Below, piece after piece: positions 19,215 through 29,067 of a stretch of DNA of 64,000 nt (positions are counted from its first letter, which is position 1; each line of letters opens with the position of its first letter). The notes beneath the pieces are model-generated. The model was given only the letters and a program-made list of their open reading frames with translations, made no database searches and was not told the origin of the DNA. A program made the position numbers and the translations under genes. Where the stretch lies: positions 5,039,501 to 5,103,500 of the forward strand of contig NZ_CP089518.1 in assembly GCF_025917685.1 (NCBI RefSeq), in the 5' to 3' direction. The DNA comes from Bacillus cereus (GTDB taxonomy: Bacteria; Bacillota; Bacilli; Bacillales; Bacillaceae_G).

Positions 19215-20066
19215 TTATTCGTAAACGTAGAAACCACGACCCGTTTTACGTCCTAACCATCCTGCATTCACATACTTGCGTAATAATGGACATGGGCGAT
19301 ATTTACTATCTCCTAATCCTTCATGCAACACTTCCATAATGTATAAACACGTATCTAAACCGATAAAATCAGCGAGTGTCAAAGGCCCCATCGGATGATT
19401 CATACCGAGCTTCATTACTTCATCAATCGCTTCTTTCGTTGCTACACCTTCATATAACGTATAGATTGCTTCGTTAATCATCGGTAATAAAATACGGTTC
19501 GATACAAACCCTGGGAAATCATTTACTTCAACTGGTACTTTCCCGATTTTTTTCGTAATATCCTCAATCGTTTCATAAACTGCATCATCTGTAGCTAAAC
19601 CACGAATAATTTCAACGAGTTTCATAACTGGAACTGGATTCATAAAGTGCATGCCGATTACTTTCTCAGGACGTTTCGTTACCGCTGCAATTTCCGTAAT
19701 TGGTAACGATGACGTATTCGTTGCTAAAATTGCGTGTTCTGGAGCGATTTCATCTAGATTCGCAAAAATTTTCTTTTTAATATCCATTTTCTCAACAGCA
19801 GCTTCGATAACAAGATCCGCTTCTTTTACACTATTTAAATCGAGTGTCCATGTAAGACGATTTAAAGTCGCTTCTTTCTCTTCTTCCTTCATACGACCTT
19901 TTTCTACTTGACGAGCTAAATTTTTTGTAATAACAGCTAGCCCTCTATCTAATTGCTCTTGCTTTAAATCTTGCACTTTCACATCATAGCCTGCCATTGC
20001 ACACACTTGTGCGATACCTGAACCCATTTGTCCTGCACCAATTACAACTATTTTTTGTACACCCAT
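19215..20066 (-). CDS. hbd: 3-hydroxybutyryl-CoA dehydrogenase
   Basis: NAD(P)-dependent oxidation of 3-hydroxyacyl-CoA to 3-oxoacyl-CoA, or the reverse. The 283-residue protein has the Rossmann motif [11 protein letters not shown] near residue 6 and the family signature [15 protein letters not shown] with the preceding DFPG. MmgB-like. ATG 20066 follows AAGGGGGAAG; an upstream in-frame extension overlaps the thiolase gene and has no ribosome site. Fifty-five bases separate it from thl. Confidence 0.94.
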   Translation of the reverse strand: MGVQKIVVIGAGQMGSGIAQVCAMAGYDVKVQDLKQEQLDRGLAVITKNLARQVEKGRMKEEEKEATLNRLTWTLDLNSVKEADLVIEAAVEKMDIKKKIFANLDEIAPEHAILATNTSSLPITEIAAVTKRPEKVIGMHFMNPVPVMKLVEIIRGLATDDAVYETIEDITKKIGKVPVEVNDFPGFVSNRILLPMINEAIYTLYEGVATKEAIDEVMKLGMNHPMGPLTLADFIGLDTCLYIMEVLHEGLGDSKYRPCPLLRKYVNAGWLGRKTGRGFYVYE

Positions 20067-20121
20067 TCTTTCTTCCCCCTTAATATAAGTTGTTAATAAA
20101 CCAAAATCCTCTACACGTAAA

Positions 20122-21303
20122 TTAACGAACTTCAATCATAATTGCGTCACCTTGACCGCCACCGCTACAAATAGAAGCAATTCCAATTCCGCCGCCACGC
20201 TGCTTCAGTGCATGGATAAGTGTAACGATAATACGTGCTCCGCTCGCTCCAATTGGATGCCCCATTGCTACAGCACCGCCATTTACATTCAATTTTTCCG
20301 GATCAATCCCTGCAATTTCAGTACTTGCAATTGCTACCGCCGCAAATGCCTCATTGATTTCAAATAGATCGATTTCTTCAATTGTCTTACCTGTCTTTTT
20401 CAACAATTCATTAATTGCATAACCTGGCGTTCTTGGGAAATCCTTCGATTCTACCGCAATTGCTGTATGCGCCAAGATTGTCGCTAATGGCTTTCTTCCC
20501 TCTTGCTTCGCTCTATCCTCGCTCATTAATACAAGCGCCGCACCGCCATCATTTAGTCCAGGAGCATTACCAGCTGTCACCGCTGACGTCTTATCAAATA
20601 CAGGCTTTAATTTCGCTAATTTTTCAATCGTTGTATCCGCGCGTGGCGCCTCATCCTTAGCCACGACGATAGGATCGCCTTTTCTTTGCTGAATTGTTAC
20701 TGGTACAATCTCCTCTTCAAAACGACCTTCCTTATGTGCTGAAACCGCACGTTGATGGCTACGATATGCCCATTCATCTTGTGCTTCGCGAGAGATCCCG
20801 TCTTCTTTTGCAACTTCTCCGCCATAAACACCCATGTGTATACCTGAAAATGCGCATGTTAAACCGTCTGCAACGTTTAAATCGATAACTTCGTTGTTGC
20901 CCATTCTGTATCCCCATCTTGCTCCTCGTAAAATGTAAGGACTGTTACTCATCGATTCCATTCCACCAGCTACAATCAGTGATTGGTCACCAGTACGAAT
21001 AATTTGATCCGCTAAAGTAACTGCGCGAAGCCCTGATGCACAAACCTTATTTACTGTTTCTGTCTGCACTTCCCAAGGAATCCCAGCCGCTCTTGCTGCT
21101 TGGCGTGATGGAATTTGTCCTTGTCCTCCTTGGATAACCGTTCCAAATATAACTTCTTCAACATCACTTGCGGAAACATTCGCCCTTTCAAGCGCTGCCT
21201 TAATTGCGATTCCTCCAAGTTCTGTTGCTTTCACGTCTTTTAAAGTCCCTCCAAATTTTCCAACCGGTGTTCTTGCAGCACTTAAAATAACTGTTTTACT
21301 CAT
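20122..21303 (-). CDS. Acetyl-CoA C-acetyltransferase (thiolase)
   Basis: Thiolytic cleavage of 3-ketoacyl-CoA or condensation of two acetyl-CoA. The 393-residue protein starts [19 protein letters not shown] and shows the acyl-enzyme Cys in [11 protein letters not shown] (about 88), the [16 protein letters not shown]is motif (split) and the second Cys in ICSGGGQG. MmgA-like. ATG 21303 has GGGGGAAAG; the longer reading frame upstream covers a palindrome and hairpin and is non-coding. It is the first gene of the acyl-CoA operon after fadF. Confidence 0.95.
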   Translation of the reverse strand: MSKTVILSAARTPVGKFGGTLKDVKATELGGIAIKAALERANVSASDVEEVIFGTVIQGGQGQIPSRQAARAAGIPWEVQTETVNKVCASGLRAVTLADQIIRTGDQSLIVAGGMESMSNSPYILRGARWGYRMGNNEVIDLNVADGLTCAFSGIHMGVYGGEVAKEDGISREAQDEWAYRSHQRAVSAHKEGRFEEEIVPVTIQQRKGDPIVVAKDEAPRADTTIEKLAKLKPVFDKTSAVTAGNAPGLNDGGAALVLMSEDRAKQEGRKPLATILAHTAIAVESKDFPRTPGYAINELLKKTGKTIEEIDLFEINEAFAAVAIASTEIAGIDPEKLNVNGGAVAMGHPIGASGARIIVTLIHALKQRGGGIGIASICSGGGQGDAIMIEVR

Positions 21304-21332
21304 GTTTCTTTCCCCCATTTCTTTTTTTAACG

Positions 21333-21348
21333 CCGAGCGCTCGCTCGG
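21333..21348. promoter_or_regulatory. Palindromic operator candidate upstream of thiolase
   Basis: CCGAGCG, two bases, CGCTCGG: a 7-2-7 perfect palindrome 30 bases upstream of the thiolase ATG. GC-rich palindromes of this size are typical TetR-family operators, and a TetR gene ends this gene cluster. The hairpin reading is less likely because the RNA loop would be very short and no T-run follows. Confidence 0.5.
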
Positions 21349-21363
21349 TATTCCTACGTTGAG

Positions 21364-21389
21364 AAGAGGTGCAATAATTGCACCTCTTT
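21364..21389. other. Inverted repeat between fadF and thiolase
   Basis: AAGAGGTGCAA pairs with TTGCACCTCTT in a near-perfect palindrome 26 bp past the fadF stop codon. The minus-strand tail is not T-rich (TTCTCAACG), so it may be a weak fadF terminator or an mRNA-processing structure. Confidence 0.5.
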
Positions 21390-21414
21390 CTAAAGTTGTA
21401 TGCATTCCCACAAA

Positions 21415-23526
21415 CTAGATTGCTTCTTTCTTCTGTCCGATAACTGAGCGTTCTAAAATCTCTGTTACGTCCAGCGTTTGAACTGTTTCTTCAACTTCTT
21501 TCGCTTTCGTACCGTCACTAATCATCGTTAAGCAATATGGGCATCCTGTACCGATAATTGACGGTTGTACAGCCAGTGCTTGTTCTGTACGAGCAACGTT
21601 AATACGAGAACCAGCCGTTTCTTCCATCCACATTAAGCCGCCACCTGCACCACAGCACATTCCCGTTTCACGGTTACGCGCCATTTCTACAAGGTTTACA
21701 CCTGGAATTGCTTTTAGAATATCGCGCGGTGCCTCATATACTTCGTTGTATCTTCCTAAGTAACAGGAATCATGGTACGTAACTGTTTCTTCAATAGAAT
21801 GGACAGGTTTTAAACGTCCTTCCTTCACCCACTGGGCTAGTAATTCTGTATGATGATAGACTTCTGCTTGTAAGCCAAAGTCCGGGTACTCATTTTTAAA
21901 AGTGTTATAAGCATGAGGGTCAATCGTAACAATTTTCTTCACTCCTGCTTTTTCAAATTCCTCAATGTTTTTCGTTGCCATCTCTTGGAATACGAATTCG
22001 TTTCCGAGGCGGCGCGGTGTATCACCAGAGTTCTTTTCCTTATTACCAAGAATTGCGAATGAAATGCCTGCTTCGTTCATTAGCTTCGCAAATGATATCG
22101 CAATCTTCTGACTGCGGTTGTCATACGAACCCATTGATCCAACCCAGAATAAGTATTCAAACTCTTCGCCAGCTTTTGATTTCTCTTTTACAGTTGGAAC
22201 TGTTACTTCATCATCACCTTGACGCCATGTTTCACGCTCTTTACGGTTCAGTCCCCACGGATTACCTTGACGCTCGATATTTGTCATTGCACGCTGCGCC
22301 TCTGCATCCATTTTCCCTTCTGTTAAAACGAGATAGCGGCGTAAATCAATAATTTTATCAACATGTTCATTCATAACTGGACACTGATCTTCACAGTTAC
22401 GGCACGTTGTACATGCCCAAATCTCTTCTTCTGTAATAACATCTCCGATTAAGCTCGGATCGTAAGCGAGCGCTGTAGCTGCTGATTCTTGTTGTCCTTT
22501 TCCAGCTGCCATCATCGCTAACTGATTTCCTTGTGTATTATTAAAAGCAACAACTGGAACCCACGGTGCTTTTGATGTTACCGCTGCCCCTTTATCCGTT
22601 AAATGGTCGCGAAGTTTTAAAATTAAATCCATCGGTGATAACATTTTGCCTGTTCCTGTTGCCGGACACATATTTGTACAACGGCCACATTCTACGCAAG
22701 CATATAAATCAACGAGCTGATTTTGTCTAAAGTCTTCAATTTTACCAACACCGAACGTTTCTTGTGTTTCATCTTCAAAATCGATTTTTTCAAGTTTTCC
22801 CGGATTTGAAAGACGACCAAAAAACACGTTAACTGGTCCAGCAATTAAATGCGCGTGTTTTGATTGTGGAACATAAACTAAAAACGTTAGCAAGATTAAT
22901 AGATGCACCCACCAAGAGAAATAGAACACTGAAATGGCTACGGTTTCATTTATCCCTGAGAAAACGTAAGCGATTGCAGAAGCAATTGGTTCACTCCATG
23001 AAAGCTCCTCACCGTGCCATATAATTCCCATACCATTACCAAGTAGCACAGAAATCATTAAGCCACCAATAAAGATAAGAACAAGACCTGATTTGAAATT
23101 ACGTTTTAAACGAACAAGCTTTTCAACATAGCGTCTATGAAAAGCCCAAAAGACTGCGATTAAAATAACAAGTGTGACAATTTCCTGGAAGAATGTAAAT
23201 GCAGGGTATAGTGGTCCAAGTGGAAGATGTGATCCTGGTGCGAGCCCTTTCCAAACGAAGTCAATTGCTCCAAATTGGACAAGAATAAATCCGTAAAAAA
23301 ACATAACGTGAATAATGCCACTCTTTTTATCTTTCAGCAGCTTTTTCTGACCGAAAACATTGACCTTAAGAAGATCCCAACGCTCTTTAAAACGACGGTC
23401 AAATTCAATCTTTTTTCCTAATTGTATGTAGGCCATCCTCGTTCGTATAAGATATACAAACAAATATCCCGCATAAGCAATAACAGCAATGGCAGCCAGC
23501 CAATTAATGATTAGTAAGCTATTCAT
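21415..23526 (-). CDS. fadF: FadF-type iron-sulfur oxidoreductase, membrane-bound
   Basis: A 703-residue protein proposed to carry electrons from acyl-CoA dehydrogenases (via ETF) to the quinone pool. The N-terminal ~235 residues contain about six membrane segments resembling the nitrate reductase gamma subunit. Two 4Fe-4S motifs follow (CVECGRCTNMCP near 277; CTTCRNCEDQCP near 370). The C-terminus has two CCG-type domains (CYLGRYN and CCGAGGG). It heads the beta-oxidation cluster, and its promoter contains a FadR-type operator. Order fadF-acd-rpoE agrees with B. subtilis, with extra genes here. Confidence 0.94.
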   Translation of the reverse strand: MNSLLIINWLAAIAVIAYAGYLFVYLIRTRMAYIQLGKKIEFDRRFKERWDLLKVNVFGQKKLLKDKKSGIIHVMFFYGFILVQFGAIDFVWKGLAPGSHLPLGPLYPAFTFFQEIVTLVILIAVFWAFHRRYVEKLVRLKRNFKSGLVLIFIGGLMISVLLGNGMGIIWHGEELSWSEPIASAIAYVFSGINETVAISVFYFSWWVHLLILLTFLVYVPQSKHAHLIAGPVNVFFGRLSNPGKLEKIDFEDETQETFGVGKIEDFRQNQLVDLYACVECGRCTNMCPATGTGKMLSPMDLILKLRDHLTDKGAAVTSKAPWVPVVAFNNTQGNQLAMMAAGKGQQESAATALAYDPSLIGDVITEEEIWACTTCRNCEDQCPVMNEHVDKIIDLRRYLVLTEGKMDAEAQRAMTNIERQGNPWGLNRKERETWRQGDDEVTVPTVKEKSKAGEEFEYLFWVGSMGSYDNRSQKIAISFAKLMNEAGISFAILGNKEKNSGDTPRRLGNEFVFQEMATKNIEEFEKAGVKKIVTIDPHAYNTFKNEYPDFGLQAEVYHHTELLAQWVKEGRLKPVHSIEETVTYHDSCYLGRYNEVYEAPRDILKAIPGVNLVEMARNRETGMCCGAGGGLMWMEETAGSRINVARTEQALAVQPSIIGTGCPYCLTMISDGTKAKEVEETVQTLDVTEILERSVIGQKKEAI

Positions 23527-23613
23527 TTTTATGCTACCCCTCTCTTTGTAAGCCCTCTTTCTTTTTTAGAATCTTCGAAAATATATAATTTTCTGAATTG
23601 TATCCCCTATTCC

Positions 23614-23643
23614 CATTATATAATGAGTGAGCATTCAGTCAAC
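23614..23643 (-). promoter_or_regulatory. fadF: fadF promoter with FadR-type operator
   Basis: On the minus strand: -35 TTGACT (23643-23638), 17-bp spacer, -10 TATAAT (23619-23614). The spacer holds TGAGTGA-GCAT-TCAGTCA (plus strand 23624-23641), matching the recalled B. subtilis FadR consensus TGAATGANTANTCATTCA at most positions. Binding would block RNA polymerase until long-chain acyl-CoA releases FadR. Confidence 0.8.
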
Positions 23644-23689
23644 AGTTTTTTGTTATACAACAACACATTTTTTAATAAAGCTGTTTATT

Positions 23690-23790
23690 TGGGTGAAACT
23701 ATAAAGTGAAACTTTAACCAGGGGGCTGTTCATCCCCCTCTGATTATTAGCCCACACCAATCGGGATAAAGTGACATTTTGATTTGTAAA
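23690..23790. other. Stem-loop-rich region upstream of the cls-like gene
   Basis: CAGGGGG pairs with CCCCCTCTG (about 23719-23744), followed by the sequence AGCCCACACCAATCGGG, which looks like an element repeated in B. cereus group intergenic DNA, though it is single-copy in this window. Function unknown. Confidence 0.3.
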
Positions 23791-23830
23791 AAACTGATGG
23801 TGAAAAGACCGTGAAGGAGGGAATCTACTT

Positions 23831-25024
23831 ATGTTCTTCTTATCTCTCTTGTTAATAGGTAGCGCTCTCTGGATTACAATCGACCTTTCATATGGGAGAA
23901 TTATTCATTTAAAGCGTGTACGTTCTCGTTCTTTCCCTTTACGTCAAAGTGATTTTCACCTTTATACATACGGAAAAGATTTGTATGACGCCCTATTTAC
24001 TGATATAAAACAAGCTAAACACCATGTGCACGTTTTATTTTTCATTGTAAAAAATGATGAGATAAGTCGTACGTTTTTAAAGCTACTTATCGATAAAGCA
24101 CAAGAAGGAATTGAAGTAAGACTTTTGCTCGACCGGTTTGGAAGTCATTATTTATCAAAAGAAGCGATTCATTCGCTACAAAAGCATGGTGTCTCTTTTT
24201 CATTTTGTCACAAAGTGAAATTTCCTTTTCCTTTCTTTTCTGCAAATCAAAGAAACCATAGAAAGATTACAGTTATTGACGGGAAAATTGGCTATATTGG
24301 TGGATTTAATATTGGCGAGGAATATTTGGGGCATAATCAAAAGTTAGGATTATGGCGAGATTATCATTTACGTCTTACAGGAGAAGGGATACAAGATTTA
24401 CAAAAACAATTTTTACATGATTGGTTCGACGATACAGGTCAAAATTTATTAGATTCATCTCTTTATTTTCCTAAACAACAACCAGGGATCATTCTACATC
24501 GTTTTGTCCCTACTGATGGTGCCTATTTACAAAATACATTTTTACAATTAATCGAAAGCGCAAAAAAAGAAATCTTTATCGGTACACCATATTTCATTCC
24601 TGGAAAAAAAATTATGAACGCATTATTAAACGCACGAAAACGTGGAGTTCAAATAACTATTCTCGTTCCACAAAAGGCTGATCACGCCCTCGTTCGAGAA
24701 GCAAAATTCCCATATTGCCGAAAGTTAATACAAGCTGGTTGTAATATTTACGCTTTTCAACAAGGATTTTTTCACGCAAAAATCATTATAGTGGACGATC
24801 ATATTTGTGATATTGGGACTGCTAATTTTGATATGAGAAGCTTATATATTAACCATGAAATCAACTGTCTTTTATACGATAAACATTTCATACAAGAAGT
24901 GAAAAATAAATTCCATGAAGATCTAAAAAATGCGTCATTACTTTCCTTTGATGATGTCAGCCCACTTTCCCTTATTGATAGGGGCAAAGAATGGATAGGA
25001 ACGATACTTGCGTTCTTCTTATAG
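23831..25024 (+). CDS. Phospholipase D-type cardiolipin synthase
   Basis: Membrane phospholipid enzyme that transfers a phosphatidyl group between two phosphatidylglycerols. The 397-residue protein has one N-terminal membrane segment (about 1-20) and two HKD motifs, [16 protein letters not shown] (His near 143) and [18 protein letters not shown] (His near 315). It resembles the minor B. subtilis synthase YwjE, which lies beside uvsE (ywjD) and fadF (ywjF) as here. ATG 23831 follows GAAGGAGGG. uvsE starts 33 bases downstream, so the two form an operon. Confidence 0.92.
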   Translation: MFFLSLLLIGSALWITIDLSYGRIIHLKRVRSRSFPLRQSDFHLYTYGKDLYDALFTDIKQAKHHVHVLFFIVKNDEISRTFLKLLIDKAQEGIEVRLLLDRFGSHYLSKEAIHSLQKHGVSFSFCHKVKFPFPFFSANQRNHRKITVIDGKIGYIGGFNIGEEYLGHNQKLGLWRDYHLRLTGEGIQDLQKQFLHDWFDDTGQNLLDSSLYFPKQQPGIILHRFVPTDGAYLQNTFLQLIESAKKEIFIGTPYFIPGKKIMNALLNARKRGVQITILVPQKADHALVREAKFPYCRKLIQAGCNIYAFQQGFFHAKIIIVDDHICDIGTANFDMRSLYINHEINCLLYDKHFIQEVKNKFHEDLKNASLLSFDDVSPLSLIDRGKEWIGTILAFFL

Positions 25025-25056
25025 GAAAGGCGATAAATAAAAGAGGTGTATCCTTT

Positions 25057-26010
25057 ATGATTATGCGGTTTGGATATGTCTCACATGCAATGGCATTGTG
25101 GGACTGTTCTCCTGCTAAAACGATGACATTTACAAGCTTTAAAAAACTCAATAAACAAGAGCGAGAAGATAAATTGTACCATGTTACAAGGCAGAACCTA
25201 GAACACACAATACGCATCCTTCATTACAATATTGCACACGAAATTCCATTATATCGTTTATCATCTTCTATCGTTCCACTTGCAACACATCCTGAAGTTG
25301 AATTTGATTACATTCAACTATTTGCTCCACTATGGCGTAAAATAGGAGCATTAATTCAAGAACACAATTTACGCGTAAGTTTTCACCCAAGCCAATTCAC
25401 ACTATTTACAAGCGACAAACCACATATTACAACTAATGCAATTACAGATATGACCTATCATTATAACGTGTTAAATGCTATGGGAATTGCAGATTCTTCC
25501 TACATTAATATCCATGTAGGTGGCGCGTATGGAAATAAGGAGAAGGCAATCGAACGTTTTCATGAAAACATACAGAAACTTCCTGACCATATAAAAAGAC
25601 AAATGACTCTTGAAAATGATGATAAAACATATACAACTTCTGAAACTTTGGCTATTTGCCAAAAAGAAAAAATCCCTTTCGTGTTCGATTATCATCATCA
25701 CATAGCGAACCTTTGTAATGAATCACTAGAAGAATTACTTCCTATGATATTTAAAACTTGGTCACATACAAATGTCCCTCCTAAAGTTCATATTTCTTCT
25801 CCTAAATCAGAAAAAGAATTTAGGTCCCACGCAGATTATATTGATTTAGACTTTATTAAACCTTTTTTACACATTACAAAAAAAATTGATCATAATTTCG
25901 ATATTATGATTGAAAGTAAACAAAAGGATTTAGCACTTCTTCAGTTAATAGATGAAATCTCTTCTATAAGAGGGATAAAAAGAAAAAACGGCGCAGTGTT
26001 ACAATGGTAA
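25057..26010 (+). CDS. uvsE: UV damage endonuclease
   Basis: UVDE cuts 5' of UV photoproducts (cyclobutane dimers, 6-4 products) to start alternative excision repair. The 317-residue TIM-barrel protein starts [20 protein letters not shown] (20) and has metal-ligand segments [28 protein letters not shown] and [11 protein letters not shown] 25057 has AGAGGTG at eight bases; an in-frame ATG 66 bases upstream overlaps the synthase gene and lacks a ribosome site. B. subtilis ywjD is expressed in the forespore. Its terminator's 5' arm encodes the last residues. Confidence 0.94.
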   Translation: MIMRFGYVSHAMALWDCSPAKTMTFTSFKKLNKQEREDKLYHVTRQNLEHTIRILHYNIAHEIPLYRLSSSIVPLATHPEVEFDYIQLFAPLWRKIGALIQEHNLRVSFHPSQFTLFTSDKPHITTNAITDMTYHYNVLNAMGIADSSYINIHVGGAYGNKEKAIERFHENIQKLPDHIKRQMTLENDDKTYTTSETLAICQKEKIPFVFDYHHHIANLCNESLEELLPMIFKTWSHTNVPPKVHISSPKSEKEFRSHADYIDLDFIKPFLHITKKIDHNFDIMIESKQKDLALLQLIDEISSIRGIKRKNGAVLQW

Positions 26011-26033
26011 TTTGTAATACTGCGCCATTTTTT
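25990..26033 (+). terminator. uvsE terminator
   Basis: Arms 25990-26003 and 26013-26026 (about 14 bp, one mismatch) followed by ATTTTTTTC. The stop codon lies in the loop. Confidence 0.9.
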
Positions 26034-26139
26034 TCATAAGAAAGTAATTCCTATAGTAAAAAACATTCCAATTTATATGCTATTATTTAAATTAGCATTT
26101 TCCCCCTGAGATTCAACTTTATTGAAATGGAGTCATAAT

Positions 26140-28818
26140 ATGATTAATCAAAAGAAATATGTACAATTTGTCATAATATATATAATTATATTTTCTCTTT
26201 GGATATTCCTTATCCCTAGGAATTTAAATATAAAAGAAATTGGAATTCTCTTCTTATTTTGTTTTGCGGCAATCTTTTCTTGCTATTGCTTATATAAAGC
26301 AATTAAGAAGATGAAAAGCAGTGACAAACTATTTTGGGTTTTACTACTATGTACTTGCATATGTGGATTAATTATGGAAATAACTTTATTTCTTCAGTCA
26401 CTTTCTATTTATGATCAAGTCATATTCTCATATAAAGCACTACCTTTTTTCATCATACAATATATTTTGCTTTTTTCTGGCTTTGCTATAAAGTTTATAA
26501 AGCATTACTCCATTAGAGGTCTTGCTCAATTTTCATTCGATAGCATCTTCATTGTTATTATGAATATTTATTTTATCCTAACCTTTATTTTAGATATTTC
26601 TAGCTTTCGTATGTTGACGACGGACACGTGGCTTTTGATTGGGTATTTTATCGCACAATCATTAGTAATTTACGCCGTTATTAGCCTATATAGGAGAGAA
26701 CAATATTCTTCTAGTAGAATCTCATTAATTATCGGCTTTACTATCATACTTGTGTACGGATATATACATCTGTTCCAATTAAACAAAGGAATGGAAACTT
26801 CTTCTGAAGTCTCTTATTTAATACATACTGCTTCGATTTTACTAATCGGTTTATCGTCCATACTGTACATTTTGGATAAACCAATGCAACATGAAACGAA
26901 AATGAAGTATTATCGATTCGATTATGTACGCTTTATATTACCTTATTTTAGTATAATCATTACTTTTTCCTTTATTGTCATTCAGCCTTGGGACAATAAG
27001 TTCATGCTAATCGGTCTAGTATTATCACTAATCTTATTATTCCTACGACAACTTTACATGTGGAAAGATAATCAAGTATTAATCGATACGTACGAACAGT
27101 TGACTACACAACTAGAAGGAAAAGTCGAAGAAGGTGCATCTGCCCTATCAAAAAGTGAACAGCGTTATAAGTCTTTATTCGAAGATCATCCTGATGCTGT
27201 TTTTTCTTTAAATATGAACGGGATTTTTCAACAATCTAATAAGGCTTGTGAAAGTTTATTTACAGCCTATTACTGTGAAGTAACAAGTTATTCTCTTCTA
27301 CACTTCATTGATCCACAAGATCATGAATTATTGAAGAAATCTTTACAAAGTACAAAAGAAGGTAGACCACAAACTCTAGAAATTCGAACAAAAGAAAAAG
27401 AAGGCTATTATTATTATCTTCACATTACATTCATCCCTATTTTTATAAATAAAGAAGTTGTTGGGATGTTTGGTATAGCACGTGATATTACAACTTTATA
27501 TGAAAAACAAAAACAAGTAGAGCATTTGGCTTTCCATGATGCACTTACAGGACTACCGAATCGACGAAAATTCGAAAAAGATTTAAAAACGATTTTAAAT
27601 ACAGCGCAAAACAACACTAATGACGTTGCCGTCATGTTCCTCGACTTAGATCGATTTAAAAAAATTAACGATCGACTCGGTCATGATGTCGGAGATCTAT
27701 TATTAATTGAAGTAGCAAAAAGATTACGTGGATGTTTGCGTTCAAAAGATATCGTTGCCCGCCAAGGCGGAGATGAATTTACGATCCTATTACCAGATAT
27801 GTACTCTGAAAAAAGTGCTGCTTTTATAGCCGAACAAATTTTAACCATCTTAAATAAGCCTTACTTCATTAAAGATGAAGAACTTTCTGTTACACCGAGT
27901 ATCGGAATTGCAATGTTTCCGGAATACGGAACCGATGTAACCGAATTAATGAAAAATGCAGATATGGCTATGTACCGAGCAAAAGCTAATGGAAAAAATA
28001 GATTCATTTTCTTCTCAAAAGAAATGAGTGTTGCGCAAAATGAACTACACTTCCTAGAAGGTGAACTTTCAAAGGCTCTGCAACAAAATGAATTTTTCCT
28101 TGAGTATCAACCGCAAGTAAATACAAAAACAAAACAAATTATCGGTTTTGAGGCATTAATTCGCTGGAAACATTCAAAACTCGGAATTGTATCACCTGCC
28201 CAATTTATTCCTCTAGCAGAGGAAACAGGATTTATTATTGAACTGGGTAATTGGATTTTACGTACCGCCTGCTTAGAAGCAAAAAAGTGGCATAACCAAG
28301 GATTCTCTCACTTAAAGGTTGGTGTAAATTTATCTGTTGTTCAATTTAATCACGTAGATTTAATATCAACTATTTCAAAAGTCTTGGAAGAAACAGAACT
28401 AAAGCCAGAAGCGCTAGATATTGAGATTACAGAAAGCATCGCGATTAATCAAAATCACTCTGTAATTGCTAAACTAGAAGAACTTCAAAATCTCGGTATC
28501 CAAATTTCAATCGATGACTTTGGAACTGGTTATAGTTCTTTAGCTTATTTAACGAAATATCCAATCAATACATTAAAAATTGCTCGAGAGTTTATTTGTG
28601 GAATTACAAATAGCCCTTTAGAAGAAGCGATTATCGCCTCCATCATTAAGCTATCGAAAGAATTAAATTTAGAGGTTATTGCGGAAGGTGTAGAAACAGA
28701 AGAACAATGGAAGTTTTTACACGAACAAAACTGTGACCACATTCAAGGATTCCTCTTTAGCAAGCCTGTTTCTAGTAAAGATGTTTGGATGTTACTCCAC
28801 GAAAAAACAACCGTCTAA
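26140..28818 (+). CDS. Membrane PAS-GGDEF-EAL cyclic-di-GMP protein
   Basis: An 892-residue signalling protein. Residues 1-about 305 hold about nine or ten membrane segments, then a coiled linker, a PAS domain (about 335-460), GGDEF (motif GGDEF at 543-547) and EAL (motif EAL at 671-673). The product-inhibition I-site RxxD (RSKD) lies five residues before GGDEF, so cyclase activity is plausible. The EAL domain keeps ITES and DDFGTGYSS and the catalytic Lys, but the usual KID reads KIA. ATG 26140 has GGAG at seven bases; an upstream in-frame TTG is unlikely. The balance of synthesis and hydrolysis cannot be read from sequence. Monocistronic with a strong terminator. Confidence 0.93.
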   Translation: MINQKKYVQFVIIYIIIFSLWIFLIPRNLNIKEIGILFLFCFAAIFSCYCLYKAIKKMKSSDKLFWVLLLCTCICGLIMEITLFLQSLSIYDQVIFSYKALPFFIIQYILLFSGFAIKFIKHYSIRGLAQFSFDSIFIVIMNIYFILTFILDISSFRMLTTDTWLLIGYFIAQSLVIYAVISLYRREQYSSSRISLIIGFTIILVYGYIHLFQLNKGMETSSEVSYLIHTASILLIGLSSILYILDKPMQHETKMKYYRFDYVRFILPYFSIIITFSFIVIQPWDNKFMLIGLVLSLILLFLRQLYMWKDNQVLIDTYEQLTTQLEGKVEEGASALSKSEQRYKSLFEDHPDAVFSLNMNGIFQQSNKACESLFTAYYCEVTSYSLLHFIDPQDHELLKKSLQSTKEGRPQTLEIRTKEKEGYYYYLHITFIPIFINKEVVGMFGIARDITTLYEKQKQVEHLAFHDALTGLPNRRKFEKDLKTILNTAQNNTNDVAVMFLDLDRFKKINDRLGHDVGDLLLIEVAKRLRGCLRSKDIVARQGGDEFTILLPDMYSEKSAAFIAEQILTILNKPYFIKDEELSVTPSIGIAMFPEYGTDVTELMKNADMAMYRAKANGKNRFIFFSKEMSVAQNELHFLEGELSKALQQNEFFLEYQPQVNTKTKQIIGFEALIRWKHSKLGIVSPAQFIPLAEETGFIIELGNWILRTACLEAKKWHNQGFSHLKVGVNLSVVQFNHVDLISTISKVLEETELKPEALDIEITESIAINQNHSVIAKLEELQNLGIQISIDDFGTGYSSLAYLTKYPINTLKIAREFICGITNSPLEEAIIASIIKLSKELNLEVIAEGVETEEQWKFLHEQNCDHIQGFLFSKPVSSKDVWMLLHEKTTV

Positions 28819-28836
28819 GTAAGACGGTTGTTTTTT
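28803..28836. terminator. Bidirectional terminator between the c-di-GMP gene and papR
   Basis: AAAAACAACCGTCT (28803-28816) pairs with 28822-28835; A- and T-runs on both sides let it end both convergent transcripts. The stem overlaps both stop codons. Confidence 0.9.
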
Positions 28837-28981
28837 AGTACTCAAAAGGTACATCTGAAGCTACTTGTATCTCTTGATCATTATAAGAAATTACTTGATT
28901 TTTCTCTAAAACTGTATCTCCTAATGAAATACCCCATGCCATCGCTAACGTTAATAGACTACCAATAAGTAGTTTTTTCAT
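28835..28981 (-). CDS. papR: PapR quorum-sensing pro-peptide
   Basis: A 48-residue secreted precursor directly downstream of plcR, starting MKKLLIGSLLTLAMAWGISL (20; signal peptide) and ending ASDVPFEY. Processed C-terminal PapR peptide is re-imported by the Opp permease and activates PlcR. The pentapeptide here is VPFEY, one of the pherotype variants that divide the B. cereus group. ATG 28981 follows GGGTGATGG at a short spacing. The intact reading frame beside full-length PlcR implies a functional circuit. Confidence 0.93.
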   Translation of the reverse strand: MKKLLIGSLLTLAMAWGISLGDTVLEKNQVISYNDQEIQVASDVPFEY

Positions 28982-29067
28982 ATTCCATCACCCGCATTTT
29001 TTCTTTAAATATATCATGAAAATTTATCCACATCTTATGCAATTATGCATATTTGTTTTTTGTTTTT

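Noticed and set aside
20067..20135. Upstream extension of the 3-hydroxybutyryl-CoA dehydrogenase
   Set aside because: It overlaps the thiolase gene end, lacks a ribosome site, and the internal ATG gives the correct Rossmann N-terminus.
21364..21389. Strong intrinsic terminator after fadF
   Set aside because: The stem is perfect but the minus-strand tail has no T-run, so it is recorded only as an inverted repeat.
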